Assembly (NCBI GenBank): GCA_019359015.1 | Contig: JAHHID010000046.1 | Coordinates: 1 to 56,180, forward strand | Source of the DNA: Spirirestis rafaelensis WJT71-NPBG6 | Lineage (GTDB): Bacteria > Cyanobacteriota > Cyanobacteriia > Cyanobacteriales > Nostocaceae | DNA: 56,180 nucleotides | Direction of reading: 5' to 3' | In this document: piece after piece, positions 25,403 through 35,000 of the stretch | Layout of the letters: each line of letters begins with the position of its first letter | Position numbering within the stretch: position 1 is the first letter of the stretch | The notes under the pieces: generated by a model | Told to the model about the DNA's origin: nothing | Database searches by the model: none | What the model saw: only the letters and a program-made list of their open reading frames with translations | Made by a program: the position numbers and the translations under genes

Positions 25403-25984
25403 TTAACTTTGAAAGACAGTTTGCAAATTGAGAACGAAACCAGGTAAGACATCTTCACCGGATAGTTCTTTTGGAGCTTCTAAAACTTCTACTTCTTGCC
25501 CCTGACGATATATTTCCACTCGGCGGGTTTTTCTATCAATTAACCAGCCGAGTTTAACTTGATTATTCATGTATTCTTGCATTTTTTCTTGTGTCTTTTG
25601 TAAATCATCAGTCGCATCGATTAACTCTAAAACAAAATCTGGGGCAATTGGCGGAAATTTCTCTTTTTCTTTGGAGGTGAGTGCATCCCATCTTTCTTGT
25701 TTTATCCAAGATACATCTGGGGAACGATTTGCTGCATTAGGGAGTTTAAAGCCAGTGGAAGAATCAAATACTTTACCTAGCTTAGTTTGGCGATTCCATA
25801 TTCCAAAGTCAATAATAATTTCTGCATTCCGGTTTCCGGTTTCTCCTCCGGTGGGTGACATGATAATCAGTTCTCCTAGAGCGTTGCGTTCAAATTTCAC
25901 ATCAGGGTTTTTCCGGCAAAGCTGATAAAATTGCTCGTCGGTTAGTTCAATCACTGGCTTGAGGTTTATCGTAATTGCGTTCAT
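25403..25984 (-). CDS. Uma2 family PD-(D/E)XK endonuclease-like protein
   Basis: A 193-residue protein of the Uma2 (DUF820) family, greatly expanded in cyanobacteria. It shows LTDEQFYQLCRKNPDVKFE, MSPTGGETGNRNAEII, SPDVSWIKQERW and the nuclease-core PDFVLELIDATDDL with LGWLIDRKTRRVEIYR. Biological role is unclear; members are often linked to mobile DNA. A dead relative lies at 40466-40600. Confidence 0.88.
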   Translation of the reverse strand: MNAITINLKPVIELTDEQFYQLCRKNPDVKFERNALGELIIMSPTGGETGNRNAEIIIDFGIWNRQTKLGKVFDSSTGFKLPNAANRSPDVSWIKQERWDALTSKEKEKFPPIAPDFVLELIDATDDLQKTQEKMQEYMNNQVKLGWLIDRKTRRVEIYRQGQEVEVLEAPKELSGEDVLPGFVLNLQTVFQS

Positions 25985-26093
25985 AGGGAGTTAATAGTTA
26001 AGAAACAATCATATATAGCAATTTAAAATTGGGTGCAATACATTAGACTTCTTGCACTTATAGCGTTTCCTAAGCAACTGAGGTACAGCGATT

Positions 26094-26162
26094 ACCTCAC
26101 CCCGATAAAGCTGTGCTTTATCTCCCCTCTCCTTGCGCTCGTAGAGGGGTTGGGGGTGAGGT
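26094..26162. repeat. Palindromic ACCTCACCCC repeat
   Basis: Perfect 10-base ends ACCTCACCCC and GGGGTGAGGT with nested arms CCCCTCT/AGAGGGG and AAAGC-tgt-GCTTT. This is a dispersed cyanobacterial repeat sitting upstream of the aminotransferase gene. Confidence 0.6.
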
Positions 26163-26261
26163 GCGTGAGATGTACTTCAATATTGCATTTTATGCTGCCT
26201 TTGCTGGCTATGAGATTAACTTTTGAGAGACAATTAAATTTAGCTTAAGTGTAATGCTCGC

Positions 26262-27440
26262 ATGAAAAACCTCATCTCTCGCATGGAGGCAGTGCAGTCT
26301 CCGATAATACCTGTTGTTGGCGAATTAATTAAAAGCAATCCGGGAACCATTTCTCTTGGACAAGGTGTTGTTTCTTACAATCCACCACCCGAAGCAATCG
26401 AGCTTTTGCCGAAATTCCTCGCAGAACCTACTAATAATCTCTACAAAGCTGTTGAGGGAATTCCTCCTTTGTTAGCAGCAATTGAAGCAAAATTGCAAGC
26501 TTTTAACAATATTGAACTTAACGACGAAAGCTGTATTGTTGTTACCGCTGGCAGTAATATGGCGTTTATGAATGCTGTTCTTGCTATTACATCGGTAGGC
26601 GATGAAATCATTTTAAATACGCCTTATTATTTTAATCATGAAATGGCAACCACAATGGCAGGTTGTCGTCCAGTGTTGGTAGAAACCGATGAAAATTATC
26701 AATTGCGACCGGATGCGATCGCTTCTGCGATAACATCAAAAACAAAGGCGATAGTTACAGTTTCACCTAATAATCCTACAGGTGTTGTTTATTCTGAAGA
26801 ACTGTTGCGAGAAGTTAATGAAATTTGCAAAGAACGCAACATCTATCATATTAACGATGAAGCTTATGAATACTTTACCTATAACGGCGTAAAACACACT
26901 TCCCCTGGTGCATTTTCGGGAAGTAGTGAATACACCATTTCTCTTTATAGCCTTTCCAAAGCTTATGGTTTTGCAAGTTGGCGGATTGGCTATATGGTGA
27001 TTCCTAAACACCTGCTTGTAGCTGTTAAAAAAGTACAGGATTCAATAGTGATTTGTCCACCTGTAGTTTCTCAGTATGCAGCATTAGGGGCATTGCAGGC
27101 AACAGAGGAGTATATCAAGGGAAATTTAGAAGCGATCGCCCAAGTCCGCTCTTTGGTGCTTGACTCTCTCAATCGTTTACAAGGATTATGTACTATTACC
27201 CCCGCTGATGGTGCTTTCTATTTTTTCCTCAAAGTTCATACAAATATGGATACCTTTGAATTAGTAGAAAGGCTAATTAAAGAACATCTTGTAGCAGTGA
27301 TTCCCGGTACAACCTTCGGTATGGATAATGGATGTTATCTGCGAGTTGCTTATGGTGCGCTCGAAAAAGAGACAGCAAAAGAAGGGATAGAAAGATTAGT
27401 AAAGGGTTTGCAGACAATTTTAACGAATAATTATATTTAA
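26262..27440 (+). CDS. PLP-dependent aminotransferase, class I/II
   Basis: A 392-residue fold type I enzyme. The PLP-binding Lys233 is in SLSKAYGFASWRIGYM. SPNNPTG (168-174) and NDEAYE (Asp199) position the cofactor ring, and the C-terminal arginine of LRVAYG contacts the substrate carboxylate. Probably an aspartate- or aromatic-type aminotransferase; specificity cannot be read. The next gene (YjbQ) begins only three bases later, so the two form an operon. Confidence 0.9.
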   Translation: MKNLISRMEAVQSPIIPVVGELIKSNPGTISLGQGVVSYNPPPEAIELLPKFLAEPTNNLYKAVEGIPPLLAAIEAKLQAFNNIELNDESCIVVTAGSNMAFMNAVLAITSVGDEIILNTPYYFNHEMATTMAGCRPVLVETDENYQLRPDAIASAITSKTKAIVTVSPNNPTGVVYSEELLREVNEICKERNIYHINDEAYEYFTYNGVKHTSPGAFSGSSEYTISLYSLSKAYGFASWRIGYMVIPKHLLVAVKKVQDSIVICPPVVSQYAALGALQATEEYIKGNLEAIAQVRSLVLDSLNRLQGLCTITPADGAFYFFLKVHTNMDTFELVERLIKEHLVAVIPGTTFGMDNGCYLRVAYGALEKETAKEGIERLVKGLQTILTNNYI

Positions 27441-27443
27441 GAT

Positions 27444-27890
27444 ATGCCCATAATTAATAAATTCATTGAACTCGAAACTGAACAGGGAATTAATATCTAT
27501 AATATCACACCACATATCAACGATTTTATCGCCTCAACTTCAATTAAAAATGGTCAGGTTTTAGTATTTTGTCGCCACACTACAACTGCATTGGCTATCA
27601 ATGAAAATGAAGAAAGACTGTTAGAGGATATTAAAGTCTTTTTAGGGAAATTAGCACCTGAGTCAGACCGATATTTGCACAATGACCTACACTTAAGAGT
27701 TGTGCCGGAAGATGAACCGATGAATGCTCATTCTCATCTCATGGCAATGATGCTGAGTACTAGTGAGGTAATTCCAATTGTAGATGGTAAATTAGCTTTG
27801 GGAACTTGGCAATCTGTCTTATTTTTTGAGTTGGATGGAGCGCGTAAAAGAAGTGTGTTTTTTCAAATTTCTGGTGAGGAAGCAGATTAG
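27444..27890 (+). CDS. YjbQ/UPF0047 family protein (secondary thiamine-phosphate synthase-like)
   Basis: A 148-residue single-domain protein. The family motifs are HTTTALAINENEERLLEDI (about residues 44-62) and NAHSHLMAMMLSTSEVIPI with conserved histidines. Known homologues show weak thiamine-phosphate synthase activity, but the native role is unsettled. It starts three bases after the aminotransferase stop and is surely co-transcribed. Confidence 0.88.
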   Translation: MPIINKFIELETEQGINIYNITPHINDFIASTSIKNGQVLVFCRHTTTALAINENEERLLEDIKVFLGKLAPESDRYLHNDLHLRVVPEDEPMNAHSHLMAMMLSTSEVIPIVDGKLALGTWQSVLFFELDGARKRSVFFQISGEEAD

Positions 27891-27892
27891 GA

Positions 27893-27947
27893 GTAGAGAC
27901 GCGATTGTTCGCGATTGTTGTAAAGACGCGATTAATCGCGTCTCTAC
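27893..27947. terminator. Bidirectional terminator between convergent genes
   Basis: Perfect 14-base arms GTAGAGACGCGATT (27893-27906) and AATCGCGTCTCTAC (27934-27947) end in a T-run, between yjbQ and the convergent reductase gene. The AGACGCGAT core recurs in terminator-like positions at 35134. Confidence 0.7.
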
Positions 27948-27950
27948 TTT

Positions 27951-28625
27951 TTAATCTAAGGTGAATTCCTCAAACTCCATTTGTCCGAAAAGCATATTTT
28001 TATCTATTGCTGATAATACTTTATTGTTTGCTTTATCAGAATTTAAGCAACGACAAACTAACTGTGCGACATCTGCACGATTAATTATACCTGCAATGCG
28101 CGGATCTTCAGTTAAAATTGCATTTCCGGTTGCTGCTTCTGACTTTAATCCACCGGGACGAATAATAGTGTAAGTTAATCCACTGTCAATTAAGTGTTTT
28201 TCAGCTTTTTCTTTTTCTATTAAAACCGATCGCAATGTTTCTAATGCTTGTGGATTCAATGCAACTACACTATCTCCACTACCAATAGAAGATACCAAAA
28301 CAAATGAGCCTACTTTAGCTTTCACTGCTGCGTCAATCAGATTCTTATTACCTAAGTAATCAGCTTTTTCACTAACTTGAGGCAAACCACCAACTGTACT
28401 GATAACTGCGTGGATGGGTTCTGCCAGCATAGCACTTTCTACATCTTCGCTATTCAACGCATCTCCTAGAACTACCTGAACACCCATTGCTTCTAGTTCA
28501 TCACGAGCTGCTTCTGTTCTCAAAAGTGCTTTTACCTTTTGCTGTTGTGCAATTAAGCATTTGGCAATTTCTCTACCGACACCCCGACTTGCTCCAGCCA
28601 GAAAAATGTAGGATGCAGTTGTCAT
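27951..28625 (-). CDS. Atypical short-chain dehydrogenase/NAD(P)-binding protein
   Basis: A 224-residue Rossmann protein of the NAD(P)H-binding, NmrA/YwnB-like group. The nucleotide loop FLAGASRGVGREIAK is near the start, VVLGDALN is the second contact, and VLVSSIGSG and YTIIRPGGLKSE take the positions of the catalytic segments. The classical Tyr-x3-Lys is replaced by a YTIIRPGG pattern, typical of atypical SDRs. The start at 28625 matches the Rossmann beginning; an upstream frame extension to 28706 is probably not translated. Confidence 0.82.
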   Translation of the reverse strand: MTTASYIFLAGASRGVGREIAKCLIAQQQKVKALLRTEAARDELEAMGVQVVLGDALNSEDVESAMLAEPIHAVISTVGGLPQVSEKADYLGNKNLIDAAVKAKVGSFVLVSSIGSGDSVVALNPQALETLRSVLIEKEKAEKHLIDSGLTYTIIRPGGLKSEAATGNAILTEDPRIAGIINRADVAQLVCRCLNSDKANNKVLSAIDKNMLFGQMEFEEFTLD

Positions 28626-28885
28626 GGTTATTTTTTCAGTAAATGCGATATTGTCAACAATTAATAAATATATCTTTGTTTGGTTACCCAAACTCTCAGT
28701 AGCCAAAAATTTATATCTTTTTATACAATTATCTATCTTTATACAGAGAACAATTTCATTCGTACGATAGAGTTCAACTCGATATAAAACTATTTATTTA
28801 GCAATTATACTTAACCCGATTGGAGGAGGCACTTTTACAGGCGATCGCGTCTGATTATTATAATTAAATCTTTGAGGAGACACTC

Positions 28886-29257
28886 ATGGCTAAAAAACCA
28901 GAAAAAAACTTCCACCAACCTGAGGATATCCGAGTTAGCGCGACTACCAAAATCTGGGGCTTGACTGTGGGGATTTTAGCAATTTGTGTTCCACTTTCGG
29001 CTGTTACCAGAAGTGGTGCGATTATACCATTAGCGGCGATCGCTGGCGCAGGAGCTGGTACAGTTGCTGTGTGGCGTTCTGGTGATAAAAAATACCAAAA
29101 TCAAGTTTTGTCACCGCAGCAGGTAGAACTGTTAGAACAGCGGATCGCTGACCTAGAAACAATTGTCAGCGGTGAAGACTTTGATTTGCGGATGAAAATT
29201 AAACAGCTAGAAGCACATGAGAAGGCTACACGTAAGTTACGCGATCGCCAAGAATAA
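28886..29257 (+). CDS. Small membrane protein with C-terminal coiled coil
   Basis: 123 residues: two hydrophobic helices (IWGLTVGILAICVPLSAV and IPLAAIAGAGAGTVAVW) followed by a charged helical tail (VELLEQRIADLETIVSGEDF, MKIKQLEAHEKATRKL) able to form a coiled coil. The ribosome binding site GAGGAG lies 7 bases upstream. Unknown family; probably an inner or thylakoid membrane protein with a cytosolic oligomerising tail. Confidence 0.72.
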   Translation: MAKKPEKNFHQPEDIRVSATTKIWGLTVGILAICVPLSAVTRSGAIIPLAAIAGAGAGTVAVWRSGDKKYQNQVLSPQQVELLEQRIADLETIVSGEDFDLRMKIKQLEAHEKATRKLRDRQE

Positions 29258-29646
29258 AATCAATAAATCCTGACTTTGGTATCTTTACTTATACAACTTA
29301 ATGCGCGGCTGTTGCAGCGACCATCATAGATTTATACTTTCACTCTTTGCGTCGCTTTAATTCTTATTGAGTATTATTTCGGGTTTGTCTCGCTAGAGAC
29401 AGTCTCATATTTTCCAGATAAGTTAGAATTAATTTCCAACGTCTAATTTATTTATACGCTCTTGCTAATGGTTGACAAAGTATCTTAGTGCTCAAATAGA
29501 TAGTTGCTTTCTGTTAGAGCATAAGTAATGCTTGTGTTACCCTAACTGGTCAAATTACTCAATTTTTAATTTATATTCATCTTATAAACTTGAGTAATTG
29601 CTTTGGTATAGCTTACCGTAGGTATGCATTCTTTGTGCCTCAAAAC
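29258..29646. other. Intergenic region, no feature recognised
   Basis: AT-rich sequence between the small membrane protein and the WD40 gene. An in-frame TTG at 29590 could extend the WD40 protein by 19 residues. No repeat, RNA or promoter could be supported. Confidence 0.35.
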
Positions 29647-31410
29647 ATGCAAATGGATTGGATTAGCTTACTGAAAGCTCAACAAGCTGACTTTCTTCAA
29701 CGTGTGAAAAAACCAAAGACTTATGACTTATCTTTGCTAGAAAGTCAAGTTAAAGGTTGTCATAGTGAAATTATGGCATTTTGGGGCGAATCATTGGCAA
29801 AATTGCTCAGTTTTGCTCGCTACCAAGCCGAAATACTCGCTAAAAATCCCCCACCGACACCACCGGAATATCCCGAACCTCCCGATTGGGTGATTCCGTT
29901 TCCCAAATATTTTCAGCAGCAAGCGGAAGATTATCTTTTGCGAGAACAAATCGTTCAGCGGGTGATAACTGAACGCTTGGGTAAGCTGGTTAAAAAAGTG
30001 CCACAAGACAGCTTGAAAAATATGGCATTAGATGATGAGGGAAATTTACGCGGGGAAAGTAAATTTGCTTACTTCTTGGTAGATAACCCAAAAGTTAGTA
30101 TTCAAGTTTACGCTGCTGATGGAGAAAGCTTTAATGGCATAAAAAAAGACAAAATCAAGTGGACTGTTACTCAAGAAGATGTACAGAATCACCAAGTATT
30201 AGTTTTTCTGTGTTTGTTTTATCCGTTTACTGGTCAATTAGGGTACGAAAAGCAAGCTGTAATCACAGGCTTTTTGCCAAACAATCAAATCGAATTTAGT
30301 GAGCCAAAAGTTTGTGTGACTCCGAGTAACTTGTTATATGGGGGTGGATTAAGTTGGTATTTAGAATCATTAATTCCCAAAAAAGATGCGCTGGTAGGAG
30401 TAGATGAAATTGCGATCGCCGAAACGATTGAGACTTTACCACCAGATCATCCCCTGAAGGATATCATCGGAGATTGGGAATGCTGGCAGACATTGAGCGG
30501 ACATTCTAGAGGCATTAATTGCCTTGCTTTTAGTCCTGGGGATAAAAACGGCAAAATGCCAATACTGGCTAGCGGCAGTCGCGGAGAGACGAAGCTCTGG
30601 GACTTGACAAAAGGAGAGTTAATTGGTACTCTCTCAGAATACCAATGGAGTGTCTCCGGCGTAGTGGATGAAGTAAATTCACTGGCATTTAGTCCGGATG
30701 GACAAACATTGGTGAGTGGTGGTGCAGACTCCACAATTAAGATTTGGCATTCCGGTGCAATAGATTTGATAGATATTCTCCACAAGCACAATGGAATGGT
30801 GCGCTGTGTAGCTTTTACTCCAGATGGACGGATGTTAGCAACTGGGGGAGATGATAGAAAGATTTTGTTTTGGGATTTGATGTATCGCCAAGTAGCGATC
30901 GCTCTTTCATTAGATGATACCGCTGCCCATTCCCTCGCTTTTAGCCAAGATGGACAAACTTTGATAACAGGTAGCTACCGTAAAATTAAAGTTTGGGATT
31001 TGTCATGTGAAGGTAAAGTGACAAGTTTTAATACAGAACCTTTGCACACCCTCATGGGACATTCTCACATAGTTCGTTCCCTAGCGGTGAGTGGAGATGA
31101 TAATATCCTCGTCAGTGGAAGTCGAGATAAAACGATTAAAATTTGGGATTTAGAGACAGGGGAATTGATTCGTACTCTTAAAGGACATCAAGATGGAGTT
31201 GATGCGATCGCTCTTAGTCCCGATGGAGAAATTATCGCTAGTGGCAGTTCAGATAAAACTATCAAATTGTGGCATTTACAAACAGGGGAACTCTTAAGTA
31301 CATTTACAGGACATGCCAACACAGTAACAGCTTTAGCGTTTACTGCTTCTGGGGAAATGTTGGTAAGTGGCAGTTTAGATAAAACAATTAAAATTTGGCA
31401 GCGAAGTTAG
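29647..31410 (+). CDS. WD40 repeat protein with an unrecognised N-terminal domain
   Basis: About 587 residues. The first 270 (starting MQMDWISLLKAQQADFLQRV) form a domain I do not recognise, with a proline-rich linker NPPPTPPEYPEPPDW. The C-terminal 310 residues hold seven WD40 blades, for example LASGSRGETKLWDL, LVSGGADSTIKIWH, LVSGSRDKTIKIWDL and IASGSSDKTIKLWHL, enough for a closed propeller. It is probably a cytosolic scaffold. The ATG at 29647 is preferred over the TTG at 29590, without a strong ribosome binding site for either. It lies upstream of the hairpin array and the NACHT gene. Confidence 0.85.
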   Translation: MQMDWISLLKAQQADFLQRVKKPKTYDLSLLESQVKGCHSEIMAFWGESLAKLLSFARYQAEILAKNPPPTPPEYPEPPDWVIPFPKYFQQQAEDYLLREQIVQRVITERLGKLVKKVPQDSLKNMALDDEGNLRGESKFAYFLVDNPKVSIQVYAADGESFNGIKKDKIKWTVTQEDVQNHQVLVFLCLFYPFTGQLGYEKQAVITGFLPNNQIEFSEPKVCVTPSNLLYGGGLSWYLESLIPKKDALVGVDEIAIAETIETLPPDHPLKDIIGDWECWQTLSGHSRGINCLAFSPGDKNGKMPILASGSRGETKLWDLTKGELIGTLSEYQWSVSGVVDEVNSLAFSPDGQTLVSGGADSTIKIWHSGAIDLIDILHKHNGMVRCVAFTPDGRMLATGGDDRKILFWDLMYRQVAIALSLDDTAAHSLAFSQDGQTLITGSYRKIKVWDLSCEGKVTSFNTEPLHTLMGHSHIVRSLAVSGDDNILVSGSRDKTIKIWDLETGELIRTLKGHQDGVDAIALSPDGEIIASGSSDKTIKLWHLQTGELLSTFTGHANTVTALAFTASGEMLVSGSLDKTIKIWQRS

Positions 31411-31459
31411 GAGTCAGGAGTTAGGAGTCAGCATTCAGGAGTCAGGAGTCAGGAGTTAG
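31411..31459. repeat. Heptamer STRR (GAGTCAG / GAGTTAG)
   Basis: Tandem 7-base units (ggagtca, ggagtta) start right after the WD40 stop codon. Typical cyanobacterial STRR. Confidence 0.7.
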
Positions 31460-31477
31460 AAAGCTTTGAAATTGCTT

Positions 31478-31771
31478 AACGAAGTATAGAACTGCCTTGA
31501 CGAGTATAAAAGACTCGTTGACGAGTATAAAAGACTCGTTGACGAGTATAAAAGACTCGTTGATGAGTATAAAAGACTCGCTGACGAGTATAAAAGACTC
31601 GTTGATGAGTATAAAAGACTCGTTGACGAGTATAAAAGACTCGTTGACGAGTATAAAAGACTCGCTGACGAGTATAAAAGACTCGCTGACGAGTATAAAA
31701 GACTCGTTGACGAGTATCAAAGACTCGTTGATGAGCATCAGAAGCTCTTTAATGAGTATCAGAACTCCGTT
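31478..31771. repeat. 14-unit tandem array of 21-bp hairpin repeats
   Basis: Each unit is GACGAGTATAAAAGACTCGTT or a close variant and contains ACGAGT-ataaaag-ACTCGT, a 6-bp stem with 7-base loop. Units 1-11 from 31499 are almost identical; the first (31478) and the last two (31730, 31751) are degenerate. Since 21 is a multiple of three, several frames stay open on both strands (heptads TSIKDSL or DEYKRLV), but none has a supported start site. Confidence 0.9.
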
Positions 31772-32020
31772 AATCTCAAATTTGTCTTAAACTCACATTT
31801 TACATCTCGCCGCCGACAAGCTACAAAACCCTTCAATTTATGTAGTCAGCCTTCTCGGACTTTGTTTGTGTGCCCGTAAACTCCCCGAATTCTATTCGCC
31901 AAAGCTAATCTAGTTACAAAGATTGTCTATGTAATTCCCTTTGCACCCATCGCGATTACTACATTAAAGCTGATTGTTGACGCCACGAAAAAAGAGCCAA
32001 GTCTCGAAAGCTGTGTAATA

Positions 32021-35000
32021 TTGGTTAGTCAGGTTGCTTATTTAGACAGTTTGAAAGCAATTCTGAAAGAAGATTTGCAATTACAACAGCAAATTAATCA
32101 ACAAAAACCAGTTTCGGAAAATTTAGCTCGACAAATTAAGAAACTGGGTGAGCAAGAATTTGAGGAACGAGAAGCGAAAAAAGCTATCCTCTATTTTCAC
32201 GAATCGAAACTAGCAGAAGCATTTAATCAAGTTTTACAGCAACGTTTACAAGAAGCAGGTTTAATCGAAGCAGACGCAAAAACTGTAACCGAAAAAGTTG
32301 CGCGGAAAACCGATGAATATATGCTTCCGACTTTAGTAAAAGTTGGCGATAAAGTCAAGCAACTTGTGGAATGGTATCGCGTTGGTGGAAAAGACAAACT
32401 AGAGAAATATTTCAGCATTGATGATTATTTAGAACAGCAAATTAAACCAAAGCCAGAAGAAAAGATTTTTGATGAGACTGATATCACCTTTCGGGATTTG
32501 TATGTACCGCTACAAGTTAAAGAACTGGATGAGAAAGGCAATGTAACTTCTCAAATCGAAGAATTTGTTAATTCAATACTTTCTGAAACTGACAAAAATA
32601 AACAGAAACAAGTTTTGTTTATTCAAGGTGAAGCTGGACGCGGGAAAAGTGTCTTTTGTCGAATGTTTGCCGACTGGGTGCGGCAGAACTTGCATCCCAG
32701 TTTTACACCGATTTTGATTCGCTTGCGGGATGTGCGGGTACTCAAAGATAACTTAACTGAGACTTTAGAAAACTATTTAGAAAACGTTGACTTTGTTCAA
32801 AGTGATTCTGGCTGGTTAACAGATAAAAATACGCGCTTTTTCTTTTTGCTTGATGGCTTCGACGAACTATTATTAGAAGGACGAGCTAACGGCTTAAAGG
32901 AATTTTTGGAACAGGTAGAGAAGTTTCAAAAAGATAGCTCTTGCCATCATCAACTTATAGTTACAGGTCGTCCTTTAGCGCTGCAAGGAATTGACCGCTT
33001 GCTCTCACAAACCAAAAGCTTGAAGCGCGTCGAACTTCAGCCAATGGATGATTCGATTCGGCAAACATGGCTGGAGAAATGGGAGGCTAAAGTTGGCACG
33101 CAAGAGGCAAATAATTTTCAGCAATTTTTGCAAGCTTGTCCCGATGAAATTAAGAATAAACTAGCACGAGAACCTTTACTGCTTTATTTACTCGCACGAA
33201 TGCACCGAGAGAAACATTTGAATGAGAAAATGTTTGAGGGTGCAGAAGGTATCAAGGCAAAAATCCGCATCTATGATGAATCGGTTAAATGGGTATTAGA
33301 AAAACAGCGGAAAAGTGACGATAAAGATGAAAACTTGCGCTTAACTCAACTGGAAAGCGAAGATTTGCGCCAATTTATGACAGAAGCTGCTTTGTGTGTA
33401 GTCCAGTCGGGGAATGAATCTGCAAAAGTGGCAATGTTAGAAACACGGCTCAAAGTTAGCAATAGCCCAGCAGCAAAGTTAATTCCGCAAGCGAGAAATG
33501 ATTCTAACGAAAATAACAAGCTACTCAATAACCTGTTGACTGCATTTTACATCAAAGCAGCCTCAGGCGATAAAGATGGTTCCGTGGAGTTTGTCCACAA
33601 GAGTTTTAGTGAGTTTTTATTCGCAGAACGGTTAATAGAAAGCTTTGTAGATTGGACAACTAAAATAAGCAAGCGTCAGCGTCAAGAAGATGCAGTTTCC
33701 ACAGAGGTGATGGATAGGGAAATTTACGATTTATTCGGCTATGGGAATTTAACCCCGGAAATTGTGGAATATTTAATGGGGTTGTTTATTGAGAGTTCAG
33801 AATTTCAAGATGTAGAACGCTTTTGTCAACTGTTTGAACGATTAGAGCATTTCTACTTGCGTTGGTGCGATGGGGAATTTATTGATGCGGAAGATGCAAA
33901 TTTGCCGCAGATGAAGAAGAAGCAATTAAGGGAGCAATTGCCAGACAGAGAAAATCACTTGGGTTTGCGACAAGTGGATGTGTGTACAGGATTGAATGTG
34001 ATGATTTTGCTTTTTGAGTTGCATCGCTATGCTCAAAGAAAAGATGATCTGAAAGATAAAATCAGCTTTCACCCCTGCGGTAAACCTGATACCGCTCAAT
34101 TTGACTCAGATTGCTTACTCTTTATTATTGCTTATAGTTACTGCTTGGGTGTTTACGGCTTTCGCGACAACTTAGGATTATTCCTGAGCAGTGCAAACCT
34201 CAGCAATGCCAACCTCAGCAATGCCAACCTCAGGGGTGCCAACCTCATCTTTGCCGACCTCAGGGATGCCCACCTCAGCGATGCCAACCTCAGGGGTGCC
34301 AACCTCATCTGTGCCGACCTCAGGGATGCCCACCTCAGCGATGCCGACCTCAGCTTTGCCAACCTCAGCGGTGCCAACCTCATCCGTGCCGACCTCGAAG
34401 ATTCCGACCTCAGCGGTGCCAACCTCGGCGGTGTCAACCTCAGGGATGCCGACCTCGAAGATTCCGACCTCAGCCTTGCCAACCTCAGCGGTGTCAACCT
34501 CAGGGATGCCGACCTCAGCGGTGCCAACCTCAGCGGTGCCGACCTCAGCGGTGCCAACCTCAGCTTTGCCAACCTCAAAGCAGTTGTGTGGGACAGTGAC
34601 ACTAAATGGCTCTGTACTAAAGGGCTGCATGAAGCACTAAACGTATCTCCATTAATGCAAAACCCAGCTTTCGCAGCTGCGGTTTCCTTAAGTCAGGGTA
34701 TCAGTTTGGTAACAGAGGGCAAGGTTAAAGAAGCACAGAACGCTTTCAAACAAGCCCTCAGCTTAGACCCTAGTCTAAATAACTCTGCCGAATATTGGCA
34801 TAGCATTTGCTGGGTTGGCAGCTTACACGGTCATGCGAAAGGTGTTCTCCGCTATTGTGAAAAAGCAGTTAACCTAGACCCTAATAATAAACGTTATCAA
34901 GATAGTCGGGGGCTGGCTAGAGTACTCACAGGCGACTTGGTAGGGGCATTAGAAGACTTTCGGGCTGCTGTTGACAGTGGCACATTTGATTACTCAGATG

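Noticed and set aside
31497-31790. Open frames of 97-98 codons on both strands across the 21-bp array
   Set aside because: They arise because the period is a multiple of three. None has a ribosome binding site or non-repeat domain. Kept as a repeat, with the coding question noted.
34153-34640. Three overlapping frames of about 150 codons (PTSAM, EVGTA, RLAPL repeats) inside the NACHT gene
   Set aside because: Shadows of the 15-bp pentapeptide-coding repeats; the NACHT frame is the one with flanking domains.
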